A stretch of DNA of 46,049 nucleotides from assembly GCA_030053925.1 (NCBI GenBank), contig JASGCX010000026.1, positions 1 to 46,049 on the forward strand, written 5' to 3'. The notes under the pieces are model-generated. The model was not told the DNA's origin, ran no database searches, and was given only the letters and a program-made list of their open reading frames with translations. The first letter of the stretch is position 1; each line of letters starts with the position of its first letter. The position numbers and the translations under genes were made by a program. Shown here piece by piece: positions 8,213 to 16,163 of the stretch. Origin of the DNA: Flavobacterium sp. GTDB lineage: Bacteria > Bacteroidota > Bacteroidia > Chitinophagales > Chitinophagaceae.

Positions 8213-9158
8213 ATTGTTCCATTACTTTTTTCCAAAGTTCTGGTATGCGTTTTATCCAAATTAATTCGCGGCGTTTTACCGATGCTTCTTGTGTAGGCGT
8301 ACCCCAATACACTTTATTACCTTCTAACGATGATGGCACACCGCCTTGTGCAAGTACTACAGCATTAGCACCAATGGTAAGCGTTTTACTTACGCCCACT
8401 TGCCCCCAAAGTGTTACACCATCTTCTAGTGTTGTAGCACCTGCAATACCTACCTGTGCTGCAAGCAAGCAATTTTTACCTATCACAACATCGTGACCAA
8501 GATGCACCATGTTATCTATTATAGTGCCTTTACCAATAATGGTACTTGCGCTTACGCCTCTATCTATTGTACAACCACAACCTATTTCTACATTATCTTC
8601 AATTACCACATTGCCACAGCTATTCATTTTCTTAAACCACAGTTCTCTATTTTTTTTGGTGTTGTAGTAAAACGCATCGCCGCCAATTACAGTACCAGCT
8701 TGTATTACAACGTTATTGCCAATAACACTGTAATCCATAATTGTTACATTAGGGTAAATGATACAATTGCTACCAATGGTTACATGATTGCCAATAAATA
8801 CATTGGGCATTATGATGGTGTTTTCGGCTATTAGTGCTGTATCGCTAATGCTTTTTGTAGCTGCTACAAATGGGCGAAAATGCTTGGTAATAGTTTGGTA
8901 AGCTTCAAATGGATTATCGCTAACCAATAGTACTTTGCCCTCTGGTATAGTTACATCTTTACTGTTAATAATGATAAAATCTGCAGCACTTTGTAAGCAT
9001 TTATCATAGTATTTTGGATGGTCTACAAATACTAAATCGCCAGTTTCTACTTTGTGTATTTCATTTATGCCAGTGGCCTGCAATGCAGTGTTACCAATAA
9101 CTTCAGCGTTTATTAATTCGGCAATCCAGGTAAGTGCAACTGGTGATGGAAACTTCAT
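8211..9158 (-). CDS. lpxD: LpxD-like UDP-3-O-acylglucosamine N-acyltransferase
   Basis: A 315-residue left-handed beta-helix acyltransferase, which adds the N-linked hydroxyacyl chain in lipid A synthesis. A uridine-binding type N-terminal domain (about residues 1-100) is followed by hexapeptide repeats (IAENTIIMPNVFIG, VTIGSNCIIYPNV and so on). The catalytic His region is NMVHLGHDVVIG. It is somewhat short compared with the 340-350 residues of classical LpxD. Bacteroidota often have two LpxD-like genes, and this one is far from lpxC/fabZ and lpxA in this window, so it may be the second copy with a different role. It has its own promoter-like box (9185-9192). Confidence 0.8.
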   Translation of the reverse strand: MKFPSPVALTWIAELINAEVIGNTALQATGINEIHKVETGDLVFVDHPKYYDKCLQSAADFIIINSKDVTIPEGKVLLVSDNPFEAYQTITKHFRPFVAATKSISDTALIAENTIIMPNVFIGNHVTIGSNCIIYPNVTIMDYSVIGNNVVIQAGTVIGGDAFYYNTKKNRELWFKKMNSCGNVVIEDNVEIGCGCTIDRGVSASTIIGKGTIIDNMVHLGHDVVIGKNCLLAAQVGIAGATTLEDGVTLWGQVGVSKTLTIGANAVVLAQGGVPSSLEGNKVYWGTPTQEASVKRRELIWIKRIPELWKKVMEQ

Positions 9159-9184
9159 CTGTTAGTTTTTTAAATGATAGCTAA

Positions 9185-9192
9185 CAAAGGTA
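9185..9192 (-). promoter_or_regulatory. -7 box upstream of the LpxD-like gene
   Basis: On the minus strand the sequence reads TACCTTTG, an exact TAnnTTTG match 27 bases before the start codon at 9158. A TTTT-rich segment lies about 20 bases further upstream. Confidence 0.5.
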
Positions 9193-9529
9193 ATAGGCAG
9201 CTTGTGAGTAAAATAATTTTTAGAAATAATCATCAACTATTTTTTACCCAAACACTTGCACTCGAAAGCGTTATTACCAAAGCAATTGGCACATACTACT
9301 TTCTTAAAAGCCTTATAAACAAAGGCTTTTAGCCAACATAATTGCTAAAACACAAGCATAGCAAATGCTGTAATTAATGCCGTACCTGTTGCAAATGCAA
9401 ATAGCTATCCACATACTATTCTATAAATGTGAATAAAATAGTTGTAAGATTTTTTGTGTTGGCAGAAACTATTTTTAATATTGTGCAGGGAAGTTACAAT
9501 TCCCTTTACTTACTAACCCATCTATATAG

Positions 9530-9559
9530 AAGTCCTGCCTCGGCAGGGCTTTTTATTTT
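9530..9559 (+). terminator. Rho-independent terminator without an upstream gene
   Basis: AAGTCCTGCC (9530-9539) pairs with GGCAGGGCTT (9542-9551), with one T-G wobble, followed by TTTTATTTT. It does not follow any plus-strand gene, since the nearest upstream gene runs in the other direction. Confidence 0.75.
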
Positions 9560-9640
9560 GCCAATATTCTCACCAAATTTATTACTGCATTTGTTATATA
9601 CAAAGTAGCTACAACTACTATAAACATTGATATTTGCAGC

Positions 9641-10228
9641 ATGCAGCGTTACTTTATTATTTACAAACCATACATGGTGCTATCGCAGTTTTCTGCACAA
9701 GAAGGCAAGCAAACATTAGCCAATTTTTTTAAAGTACCGAAAGATGTGTATCCAGTTGGTAGACTAGATGCCGACAGTGAAGGGCTATTAATTTTAACTA
9801 ATGATAAGGCTTTAAATCATCGTTTATTAAACCCAAATTTTACACACAAAAGAATGTATTGGGCCCAAGTAGATGGTGCAGTTACAAACGAAGCCATTAA
9901 TAATTTACAAAAAGGTGTAACTATAAATGTAGATGGTATTATGTACGCTACTAAACCTTGTAAAGCAAGCTTGTTTACCACAGAGCCAGTAGTACCACCA
10001 CGCACCCCACCCATCCGTTTTAGAAAGGATATTCCTGCACCATGGATTGAACTTATTTTAACCGAAGGCAAAAACAGACAAGTACGTAAAATGACTGCAG
10101 CTATTGGCTTTCCTACGTTACGCTTAATAAGATGGCGCATTGAAAATATTATGCTTGGCAATATGCAGCCCGCCGATATGATGGAGCTATCAAAATCTTC
10201 TATCTACAAAAAACTATTTAATGACTAA
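9641..10228 (+). CDS. rluE: RluE-type 23S rRNA pseudouridine synthase
   Basis: A 195-residue pseudouridine synthase of the RsuA/RluB/E/F family. The catalytic block GRLDADSEGLLILTND, with the essential Asp in RLD, lies near residue 40. KxxxM..V strand residues follow, and a C-terminal LTEGKNRQVRKM motif near residue 138 is typical. It lacks the N-terminal S4 domain, as RluE does; RluE modifies position 2457 of 23S rRNA. Closest assignment is RluE by size and architecture, but other RsuA-family roles cannot be excluded. Its 3' end overlaps the next gene by 8 bases. Confidence 0.85.
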   Translation: MQRYFIIYKPYMVLSQFSAQEGKQTLANFFKVPKDVYPVGRLDADSEGLLILTNDKALNHRLLNPNFTHKRMYWAQVDGAVTNEAINNLQKGVTINVDGIMYATKPCKASLFTTEPVVPPRTPPIRFRKDIPAPWIELILTEGKNRQVRKMTAAIGFPTLRLIRWRIENIMLGNMQPADMMELSKSSIYKKLFND

Positions 10229-10682
10229 CACATTTTACGAAGTAACACAAGGCGAGTTTTTAATTAGCACCAACCCTGCTTTACTTGATGTTGCAGCCAT
10301 TCATCAATACTTATCGCAAGAATCGTATTGGGCACAAAACATTCCATTAGCAACTGTAGAAAAGTCTTTAAAACATTCTTTGTGCTTTGGCATGTACCAT
10401 GGTACTAAGCTTATAGGCTTTGCTAGATTAATTACCGACATGACCAACTTTGCTTATTTATGTGATGTATTTGTAATTGTGACTTACAGAAAAAAAGGCT
10501 TGTCTAAATTGCTAATGCAAACCATTCATGCGCACCCCCAACTACAAGGTTTAAGGCGTTGGATGCTTGCCACTAGAGATGCACATGGTTTGTACAAACA
10601 ATTTGGATGGGAAGTTTTGCCAGAAGATATGACCAAGCGTTTTATGCAATTGCATTTTACTAACGTGTACTTAAAACATTAA
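10221..10682 (+). CDS. GNAT family N-acetyltransferase
   Basis: A 153-residue acetyltransferase. The order of elements is typical of GNAT: strand IGFARLITD, then YLCDVFVIVTYRKKGLSKLL, where RKKGLS forms the acetyl-CoA pyrophosphate loop (consensus R/QxxGxG/A, here Lys and Ser at variable positions), and finally LYKQFGW near the C-terminus. The acceptor is unknown. It overlaps rluE by 8 bases and is therefore translationally linked. Its stop codon lies inside the first copy of a 39-base direct repeat. Confidence 0.8.
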   Translation: MTNTFYEVTQGEFLISTNPALLDVAAIHQYLSQESYWAQNIPLATVEKSLKHSLCFGMYHGTKLIGFARLITDMTNFAYLCDVFVIVTYRKKGLSKLLMQTIHAHPQLQGLRRWMLATRDAHGLYKQFGWEVLPEDMTKRFMQLHFTNVYLKH

Positions 10683-10794
10683 ACAAACCCACGCCATCGC
10701 AATAAACCATTGCTTAAACGTCCGAGGTTTTTTGAAACCTCGGACGTTTTGAGGGAAAACATTAAACAACCCCACGCCATCGCAATAAACCGTT
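10673..10794. repeat. Direct 39-base duplication flanking a perfect palindrome
   Basis: Bases 10673-10711 and 10756-10794 are 37/39 identical. The first copy includes the end of the GNAT gene. Between them lies a 15-bp perfect stem (10716-10730 with 10735-10749). The pattern looks like a palindromic unit sitting between duplicated host sequence. Confidence 0.8.
10716..10750. terminator. Hairpin with 15-bp perfect stem, terminator-like
   Basis: AAACGTCCGAGGTTT pairs with AAACCTCGGACGTTT around a TTTG loop and is followed by TTTT. It can end transcription of the rluE-GNAT pair, and its symmetry allows action in both directions. It lies within a duplicated segment. Confidence 0.65.
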
Positions 10795-10801
10795 AAATTT
10801 G
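10794..10801 (+). promoter_or_regulatory. Possible -7 box for lysS
   Basis: TAAATTTG matches TAnnTTTG exactly, 77 bases before the lysS start. No -33 TTTG is seen at about 19 bases upstream. It arises at the end of the second direct-repeat copy; the first copy lacks it. Confidence 0.35.
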
Positions 10802-10877
10802 CGGCTCAATATTTAAAAAAGATGCAACCATTACTTAACCAAGTTTTGTTGCTATCAATAAAATTGCACATTGAGTT

Positions 10878-12404
10878 ATGAGTAAACATTTAAGTGAACA
10901 AGAGATTATTAGAAGAGAGAAACTTGCTAAAATTCAAGCTGCTGGTGTAGATGCTTACCCTGCATCATTGTATCCTGTATCGCATTATTCTACCAACATT
11001 AAAGACCATTTTACCGAAGAAAACAAAGATGACTTTGCCAATGTTTGTGTGGCAGGCCGCATCATGAGTATTAACGATAGGGGCAAGGTATTTTTTATAA
11101 AAGTACAAGATAGCAAAGGCATTATACAACTGTATGTAAAGCGTGATGAGATTTGCCCTGAAGAAGATAAATCCTTTTGGGATAACGTGGTAAAACATGG
11201 GCTTGACTTGGGCGATTTTATTGGCACTACAGGCTATGTATTTATTACCAAAACAGGCGAAACTTCTATTCATACACAAACATTAACCCTATTGGCAAAA
11301 TCGCTGAAACCCTTGCCAGTTGTAAAGCGTGACGAAGAAGGTAATGCTTACGATGAAGTGACCGACCCTGAGTTTCGCTACCGCCAGCGTTATGCAGATT
11401 TAATTATTAACCCTGCGGTAAAAGACACGTTTATTAAACGTACCAAACTCGTTAACACCATTCGTGAATTTTTAAACGAACATGGCGCTTTAGAGGTAGA
11501 TACACCTGTGTTACAGAGTATTCCTGGTGGTGCTGCGGCAAGGCCATTTATTACGCACCACAATGCATTAGATATTCCTTTGTATTTGCGTATTGCCAAT
11601 GAATTGTACCTGAAACGCTTAATAGTAGGCGGTTTCGATTTTGTGTACGAGTTCAGTCGCAACTTTAGAAACGAGGGTATGGATAGAACGCATAATCCTG
11701 AATTTACCGTTTTAGAGTGGTACACAGCTTATAAAGATTATTTTTGGATGATGAATACCACAGAGCAATTATTTGAGAAAATAGCACTTGCGCTGCACGG
11801 TACAACAGATGTAATTGTTGGCGATAAAACCATCAGCTTTAAAGCACCATTTAAGCGCATTAGTATTTACGATGCCATTAAAGAAAACACAGGTATTGAT
11901 GTAAGCGATAAAGATGAGGCGGGCTTACGTGAAGTATGTAAGCAACTAAATATTGCTGTACCAAACAATATTGGCAAAGGCAAATTGATAGATGAAATTT
12001 TTGGCGCAACTAGTGAACATATTTACATACAACCTACGTACATTATCGATTATCCTGTTGAGATGAGCCCATTAACCAAAAAACACCGCAGCAAAGAAGG
12101 CTTGGTAGAGCGTTTTGAATTAATGGTAAATGGTAAAGAAATTGCAAATGCTTACACCGAGTTAAACGACCCAATAGACCAACGTTTGCGCTTTGAAGAA
12201 CAAGCTAAATTGATGGAAAGAGGAGATGACGAAGCCATGTTTATAGACCATGATTTCTTGCGTGCATTAGAATATGGTATGCCGCCTACAAGCGGTATTG
12301 GTATTGGTATTGATAGATTGTGTATGTTAATGACCAACAATGCTTCTATACAAGATGTGTTGTTGTTTCCACAAATGAGACCAGAGAAAGTAACCGCTGA
12401 GTAG
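10878..12404 (+). CDS. lysS: Lysyl-tRNA synthetase, class II
   Basis: A 508-residue class II synthetase that charges tRNA-Lys. The N-terminal OB-fold anticodon-binding domain covers about residues 55-165 (VAGRIMSINDRGKVFFIKVQD region). Motif 2 appears as FRNEGMDRTHNPEFT near residue 264 and motif 3 as GIGIGIDRL near residue 478. The length is normal for bacterial LysS. The ATG at 10878 gives the expected N-terminus. It is transcribed alone after a duplicated palindromic region and followed by an accessory two-gene module. Confidence 0.97.
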   Translation: MSKHLSEQEIIRREKLAKIQAAGVDAYPASLYPVSHYSTNIKDHFTEENKDDFANVCVAGRIMSINDRGKVFFIKVQDSKGIIQLYVKRDEICPEEDKSFWDNVVKHGLDLGDFIGTTGYVFITKTGETSIHTQTLTLLAKSLKPLPVVKRDEEGNAYDEVTDPEFRYRQRYADLIINPAVKDTFIKRTKLVNTIREFLNEHGALEVDTPVLQSIPGGAAARPFITHHNALDIPLYLRIANELYLKRLIVGGFDFVYEFSRNFRNEGMDRTHNPEFTVLEWYTAYKDYFWMMNTTEQLFEKIALALHGTTDVIVGDKTISFKAPFKRISIYDAIKENTGIDVSDKDEAGLREVCKQLNIAVPNNIGKGKLIDEIFGATSEHIYIQPTYIIDYPVEMSPLTKKHRSKEGLVERFELMVNGKEIANAYTELNDPIDQRLRFEEQAKLMERGDDEAMFIDHDFLRALEYGMPPTSGIGIGIDRLCMLMTNNASIQDVLLFPQMRPEKVTAE

Positions 12405-12502
12405 CTTGGTTACTTTACATTGGGGCTTGTACAAAATATTAGAATATCTTGTTCCATTGTTTTTATTAAAAACTAGCGTTGTTATAAAATTAATTTGAGC
12501 GT

Positions 12503-13594
12503 ATGAGTTACCAGCAATTACGGTCTATTCATGTAAAAGGTTACAAGTCCATAAAGGATCAAGTAATTTTATTGCATAGCATGAATGTCCTGATTGGTCA
12601 AAACGGTGCAGGTAAAACAAATTTTATATCGCTTTTCCGTTTCTTAAGAAATATTATAGATGGTAGGTTGAGAATATATTGCCAAAAATATGGCGCTGAA
12701 AGTTTATTATATTATGGAAGCAAAGAAACCGACCGTATTTATATAAATTTAGATTTTGAGCCTAACTATTACGAAATCGAACTACAGCCGTCTTTAAATA
12801 CAGATATTCTTTTTATTTCTAGTGAACATTCTGGTTATTGGGGTAACAAGTTTTACAATACACCGTATTGGGAAACAATAATGTCAATTGAAGGTGAGAG
12901 TGGATTGTCGAAAAAGGCGCTATCAAACAGAATTGCAGATTACGTTTATAATGTGCTTAAAGCATGGCGTGTATATCATTTTCATGACACTAGTGAATCG
13001 GCAGGTGTGAAGAAGTATGCATCTATCACTGATTATGCAATGTTATTTGAAGACGCTTCAAACCTTGCCACATTTTTATACTGGTTAAAACAAACATCCG
13101 AAAAGCACTATGAGCGTATTGTGAAAACTATTCAGTTAGTAATTCCATTTTTTAGTGATTTTGTTCTCAGACCCAAATTTGATGATGCTGAAAAAATTAG
13201 GATTGAGTGGCAAGATATTTATTCCGATAAAACATTTACAGCAAATGACTTGTCAGACGGCTCTTTAAGGTTCATTTGCATGGCTGTTTTATTACTTCAG
13301 CCGCACTTACCTAAAGTAATTTTATTGGATGAGCCAGAACTGGGTTTACATCCTTCTGCTATTACTATTTTGGCAGGGTTACTAAAAAAAGCTTCCCATC
13401 GCTCACAAGTAATTGTTTCTACCCAGTCTGTTAGTTTGGTTAATGAGTTTAATGCAGAAGATATTATTGTTGTTGATAAAAAAAACGCAGAAACAGTATT
13501 TAATAGATTGGACAGTGAACATCTAGAAAGTTGGTTAAACGAATATTCGCTAGGCGATTTATGGGATAAAAACATCATAGGAGGAAAGCCATGA
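12503..13594 (+). CDS. AAA ATPase of the RecF/OLD-like (AAA_21) type
   Basis: A 363-residue SMC/ABC-type ATPase. Walker A is IGQNGAGKTNF near residue 32, the ABC-like signature is DLSDGSLRF near residue 252, Walker B is VILLDEPELGLHP near residue 272, and a following VSTQSVSLV strand carries the switch region. It has no DNA-repair coiled coil of SMC size and no fused nuclease. It overlaps the next gene by 4 bases (ATGA), the stop and start being shared. This layout, an ATPase followed by a small TOPRIM-like protein, resembles OLD and PARIS-like defence modules. The biological trigger is unknown. Confidence 0.8.
   Translation: MSYQQLRSIHVKGYKSIKDQVILLHSMNVLIGQNGAGKTNFISLFRFLRNIIDGRLRIYCQKYGAESLLYYGSKETDRIYINLDFEPNYYEIELQPSLNTDILFISSEHSGYWGNKFYNTPYWETIMSIEGESGLSKKALSNRIADYVYNVLKAWRVYHFHDTSESAGVKKYASITDYAMLFEDASNLATFLYWLKQTSEKHYERIVKTIQLVIPFFSDFVLRPKFDDAEKIRIEWQDIYSDKTFTANDLSDGSLRFICMAVLLLQPHLPKVILLDEPELGLHPSAITILAGLLKKASHRSQVIVSTQSVSLVNEFNAEDIIVVDKKNAETVFNRLDSEHLESWLNEYSLGDLWDKNIIGGKP
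13579..13584 (+). promoter_or_regulatory. Strong Shine-Dalgarno before the DUF4276-like gene
   Basis: AGGAGG with a 6-base spacer to the ATG at 13591 is a textbook ribosome-binding site. Such sites are rare in Bacteroidota and not seen before neighbouring housekeeping genes. It lies inside the ATPase coding frame, so the two genes are likely coupled. Confidence 0.7.
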
Positions 13595-14253
13595 TAAGAT
13601 TGAACATTACCGCAGAAGGCTTTTCTGAAGAACGTTTCGTATCTGATATTTTAAGACCACACCTGTTAAACTATAATGTATATGCAGATGTAAGAAAGGT
13701 ACTTACCAATAGGAAACTTAAAAAGCGTGGTGGCATTGTTGGGTACTATAAATTCAAAAACGATATTACTCAATGGTTTAAAGAATGCCCAAATGTACAC
13801 CACACTACTTTAATAGATTTATACGGCTTGAGTAACGATTTTCCAAGTTATTCTACTACAAAACATTTGCCACCATATAGTAGAGTGAAGCAAATGGAGC
13901 GTTCAATGGCAACCGATTTGACATTCCACAAATTTATACCTTATATACAATTACATGAGTTTGAAGCATTAATGTACGCAGATACTACCGTTATGGAAGA
14001 TTGGTTATCACTTTATAATAAACTACCTAAAAACTGCTTCACAGATATCTTACGTTTGGCACCCGATTATAACCCAGAACTCATTAATGAAAGTTCAGAA
14101 ACAGCACCTTCAAAAAGAATACTTAATCTATGCAAAGCTTATGATAAAGTGGATGATGGCATTTTGATATTGAAAGAAATTGGCTTGGTTAAACTGCGAA
14201 CTGAGTGCCATCATTTTAACGAGTGGCTTACCGAACTTGAAAATTTAAAATAA
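13591..14253 (+). CDS. DUF4276-like (probable TOPRIM-type) partner protein
   Basis: A 220-residue protein resembling DUF4276. Visible marks are AEGFSEERFV at residues 5-14 (acidic residue in a TOPRIM-like E motif), LIDLYGLSNDFP near residue 77 (Asp-containing strand) and LHEFEALMYAD near residue 124 (His/Glu-rich motif). I infer a metal-dependent nucleic-acid-acting fold, but this is not proven. In two-gene defence modules a TOPRIM protein is the effector and the ATPase is the sensor. The gene follows the ATPase with a 4-base overlap and ends about 115 bases before a convergent CNNM gene. Confidence 0.7.
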   Translation: MIRLNITAEGFSEERFVSDILRPHLLNYNVYADVRKVLTNRKLKKRGGIVGYYKFKNDITQWFKECPNVHHTTLIDLYGLSNDFPSYSTTKHLPPYSRVKQMERSMATDLTFHKFIPYIQLHEFEALMYADTTVMEDWLSLYNKLPKNCFTDILRLAPDYNPELINESSETAPSKRILNLCKAYDKVDDGILILKEIGLVKLRTECHHFNEWLTELENLK

Positions 14254-14369
14254 AAAGCAAAATATAATGTTTAAGATTTAATAACCACCTCTGTACAATG
14301 GGTTCTTTTGAATGTTTAGCGGTTATGCCTCAATTTGAATACTTTATATCACTATTTAACATTAAATTT

Positions 14370-15641
14370 TTATACCGTTTTTTGATAACGCAGTATTTTC
14401 AATTTCGCCATTTCTATTCTTGTATCGCTTACGTTTAAAATAACAAACTCGTAATTGTTTATAATAATGCTTTCTTTTTGCTTTGGTATGGCCTCAAAAT
14501 GGTTAATTATATAGCCACTTAACGTTTCTGGTGTACCTGTTGGAAATGCTAAATTGTATTGCTCGTTTAAATAATCAAGCTCTAAACGGCCGCTAAAAAT
14601 AAACTCGTCTTCGGCTAATTGCTTCTCTACAAAGTCTTCGGTATCGTACTCATCTTTTATCTCACCAAAAATTTCTTCAAGTACATCTTCCATAGTAATA
14701 ATGCCAGCAGTACCGCCAAATTCGTCTACCACCCAAGCAATGCTTTTTCTTTCTTTGGTAAATTTATTAATCAAGTCGGTAGCGTTCATGCTTTCTGGCA
14801 CAGGAAAAATAGGCAGTAAAATTTCCTGTATTGTTGTAGGTTTTTTAAACAAATCTAATTGATGTACATAGCCTAAAATATTGTCTATATTATCATCGTA
14901 CACTAATAATTTACTGAGTTGTGTGCTAATAAAGTGCTGCCTAATTTCTTCAATAGTGGCAGTAATTTCAATGGCTTCAATTTCGGTACGAGGCACCAAA
15001 CACTGCCTAATTTTAATGGTGGGTAAGCTTAATGCATTTTCAAAAAGTTCTGTGTTTAACTCTTGATTGTCTTCGTCTTGCTCTTTGGTTTGCTGAAAGA
15101 AATGCTCTAAATCTATCCTGCTAAAAGCATTGTTTCTATCGTCTACTTTTACGTTAAACAGGTACTTTAATATCCATTGCGAAACACCTACAAAAAAGGT
15201 AGCTAAAGGCAATAACAGGCCATAAAAGAAATTAGCTAATCCTGCAAACGCATTTACCAATATGTCATTTTTTGCCCTAAAAATGGCTTTTGGTATAAAC
15301 TCACCAATAATAAATACTACTAGAGATGAGAGCAAAGTGTTTGCAAATAACTTGATGTAATTATTTTCAAACCATGTTGGTAAAATAAAACGTAATAGCT
15401 CATCGAACAACAAACCGTAGATAACTAAAAAAATATTAAGACCCACCAAGCAAGTGCCTATAAACCTTGTTGGATGCTCCATAAAATTAGAGAGAATAAT
15501 ACCGCTGCGCTTGCCTTGCTTTTTCTTTAGTTCGATGCTTAAACGATTAGCACTTACAAAGGCAATTTCATAACCTGCAAAAAAAGCTATGAACATAAGT
15601 GTGATGGCGATACCTGCAATTACCAAATAAATATCTGACAT
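14370..15641 (-). CDS. CNNM/CBS/CorC-HlyC domain membrane protein
   Basis: A 423-residue inner-membrane protein of the HlyC/CorC family. Residues 1-190 form the CNNM (DUF21) membrane domain with four hydrophobic segments. A CBS pair covers about 200-320 (VPRTEIEAIE and the repeat ending IAWVVDEFGGTAGIITMEDVLEEIFGEI region). A C-terminal CorC/HlyC transporter-associated domain ends the protein. Such proteins are implicated in Mg2+ or Co2+ efflux or membrane integrity. I chose the ATG at 15641 rather than an in-frame ATG at 15734, because the conserved membrane domain begins there. GldE (27933-29285) is a paralogue. Confidence 0.85.
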   Translation of the reverse strand: MSDIYLVIAGIAITLMFIAFFAGYEIAFVSANRLSIELKKKQGKRSGIILSNFMEHPTRFIGTCLVGLNIFLVIYGLLFDELLRFILPTWFENNYIKLFANTLLSSLVVFIIGEFIPKAIFRAKNDILVNAFAGLANFFYGLLLPLATFFVGVSQWILKYLFNVKVDDRNNAFSRIDLEHFFQQTKEQDEDNQELNTELFENALSLPTIKIRQCLVPRTEIEAIEITATIEEIRQHFISTQLSKLLVYDDNIDNILGYVHQLDLFKKPTTIQEILLPIFPVPESMNATDLINKFTKERKSIAWVVDEFGGTAGIITMEDVLEEIFGEIKDEYDTEDFVEKQLAEDEFIFSGRLELDYLNEQYNLAFPTGTPETLSGYIINHFEAIPKQKESIIINNYEFVILNVSDTRIEMAKLKILRYQKTV

Positions 15642-15824
15642 AGTAGTACGAATGTACAAGTTGCTAGCTAATTGTGTAAAATAGATTGCTATTGGGTGCA
15701 TGAAATTTAGGTGACGCTTAACAAATAGCTGCAAAGCAAACAGATGCTGCCTGCCGAAAGCTATTGGTACTGTGGCGCAACAGAAGCTACATGGCTACAC
15801 AACTGCTGGTACCGTAAAAAAAGA

Positions 15825-15846
15825 GTGCCGAGTAGAAACTCGGCAC
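15825..15846. terminator. Short perfect hairpin (orphan)
   Basis: GTGCCGAGT (15825-15833) pairs with ACTCGGCAC (15838-15846) around AGAA. No T-run follows on the plus strand; an A-run precedes it, so on the minus strand it is followed by Ts and could act as a terminator there, although no gene is visible just upstream in that direction. Confidence 0.5.
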
Positions 15847-15864
15847 GTAATTCCGATAAGCAAC

Positions 15865-15969
15865 ATGAGAAAAACGTTATCGGCTTCTTTAACTATCTTT
15901 TGTTTATTTCTTTACATCATTGGTGCTTACACTTATTTTCTTGCTTACATTAATTTGTTAGTTTTTTAA
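15865..15969 (+). CDS. Possible 34-residue membrane peptide
   Basis: An ATG-started frame of 34 codons with a short basic N-terminus (MRKT) and one long hydrophobic segment (LTIFCLFLYIIGAYTYFLAY). It starts about 20 bases after an orphan hairpin. Size and composition fit a small membrane protein, but AT-rich DNA yields such frames by chance and no conservation can be judged. Low confidence. Confidence 0.25.
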   Translation: MRKTLSASLTIFCLFLYIIGAYTYFLAYINLLVF

Positions 15970-15973
15970 AATG

Positions 15974-16066
15974 CTACTGCATAGATATACCTAAAGCACG
16001 GCCCACGCTGTAGATGTTTTGATAGTTGGTAAAATTGTTGCCATTACTGGTAGTGCGATAGTTGAT
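15974..16066 (-). pseudogene. C-terminal relic, possibly of a TonB-dependent receptor
   Basis: A minus-strand frame of 30 codons plus stop reads as a beta-barrel tail, with NNFTNYQNIYSVGRALGI before the stop. Alternating pattern and content resemble C-termini of large outer-membrane receptors in this phylum. The frame is closed by a stop upstream and no start exists, so this is a fragment at best. The assignment to TonB-dependent receptors is inference. Confidence 0.3.
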
Positions 16067-16089
16067 TTATTTTGCTTAACACTTTTTAA

Positions 16090-16126
16090 ATACAACTAGG
16101 TGGGATGCTAGCCCACCTAGTTGTAT
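16090..16126. terminator. Bidirectional hairpin terminator
   Basis: A perfect 15-bp stem (16090-16104 with 16112-16126) around a 7-base loop lies 38 bases past the stop of the minus-strand DUF4097-like gene. On the minus strand it is followed by TTTAAAAAG-type sequence, a weak T-run. Confidence 0.75.
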
Positions 16127-16163
16127 ATACGATAAGATAATCAAAATGTTACAGTGGCAACAA

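Larger units (their letters stand above)
9159..9640. other. Gene-free region with a possible small RNA
   Basis: No protein frame is supported. Apart from the minus-strand promoter near 9185, there is a short AAAAGCC...GGCTTTT hairpin near 9316-9341. Near the right end two hairpins follow each other: AGGGAA...TTCCCT (9487-9505) and the strong terminator at 9530-9551. Because the terminator faces right and no plus-strand gene precedes it, the segment of about 9450-9560 may encode an independent small RNA. Confidence 0.4.

Noticed and set aside
8197-8834. Plus-strand frames inside lpxD
   Set aside because: Low-complexity antisense shadows of hexapeptide repeats.
15772-15969. 65-codon plus-strand frame
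   Set aside because: Its first half runs through a perfect hairpin and reads unlike a protein; only the last 34 codons were kept at low confidence.
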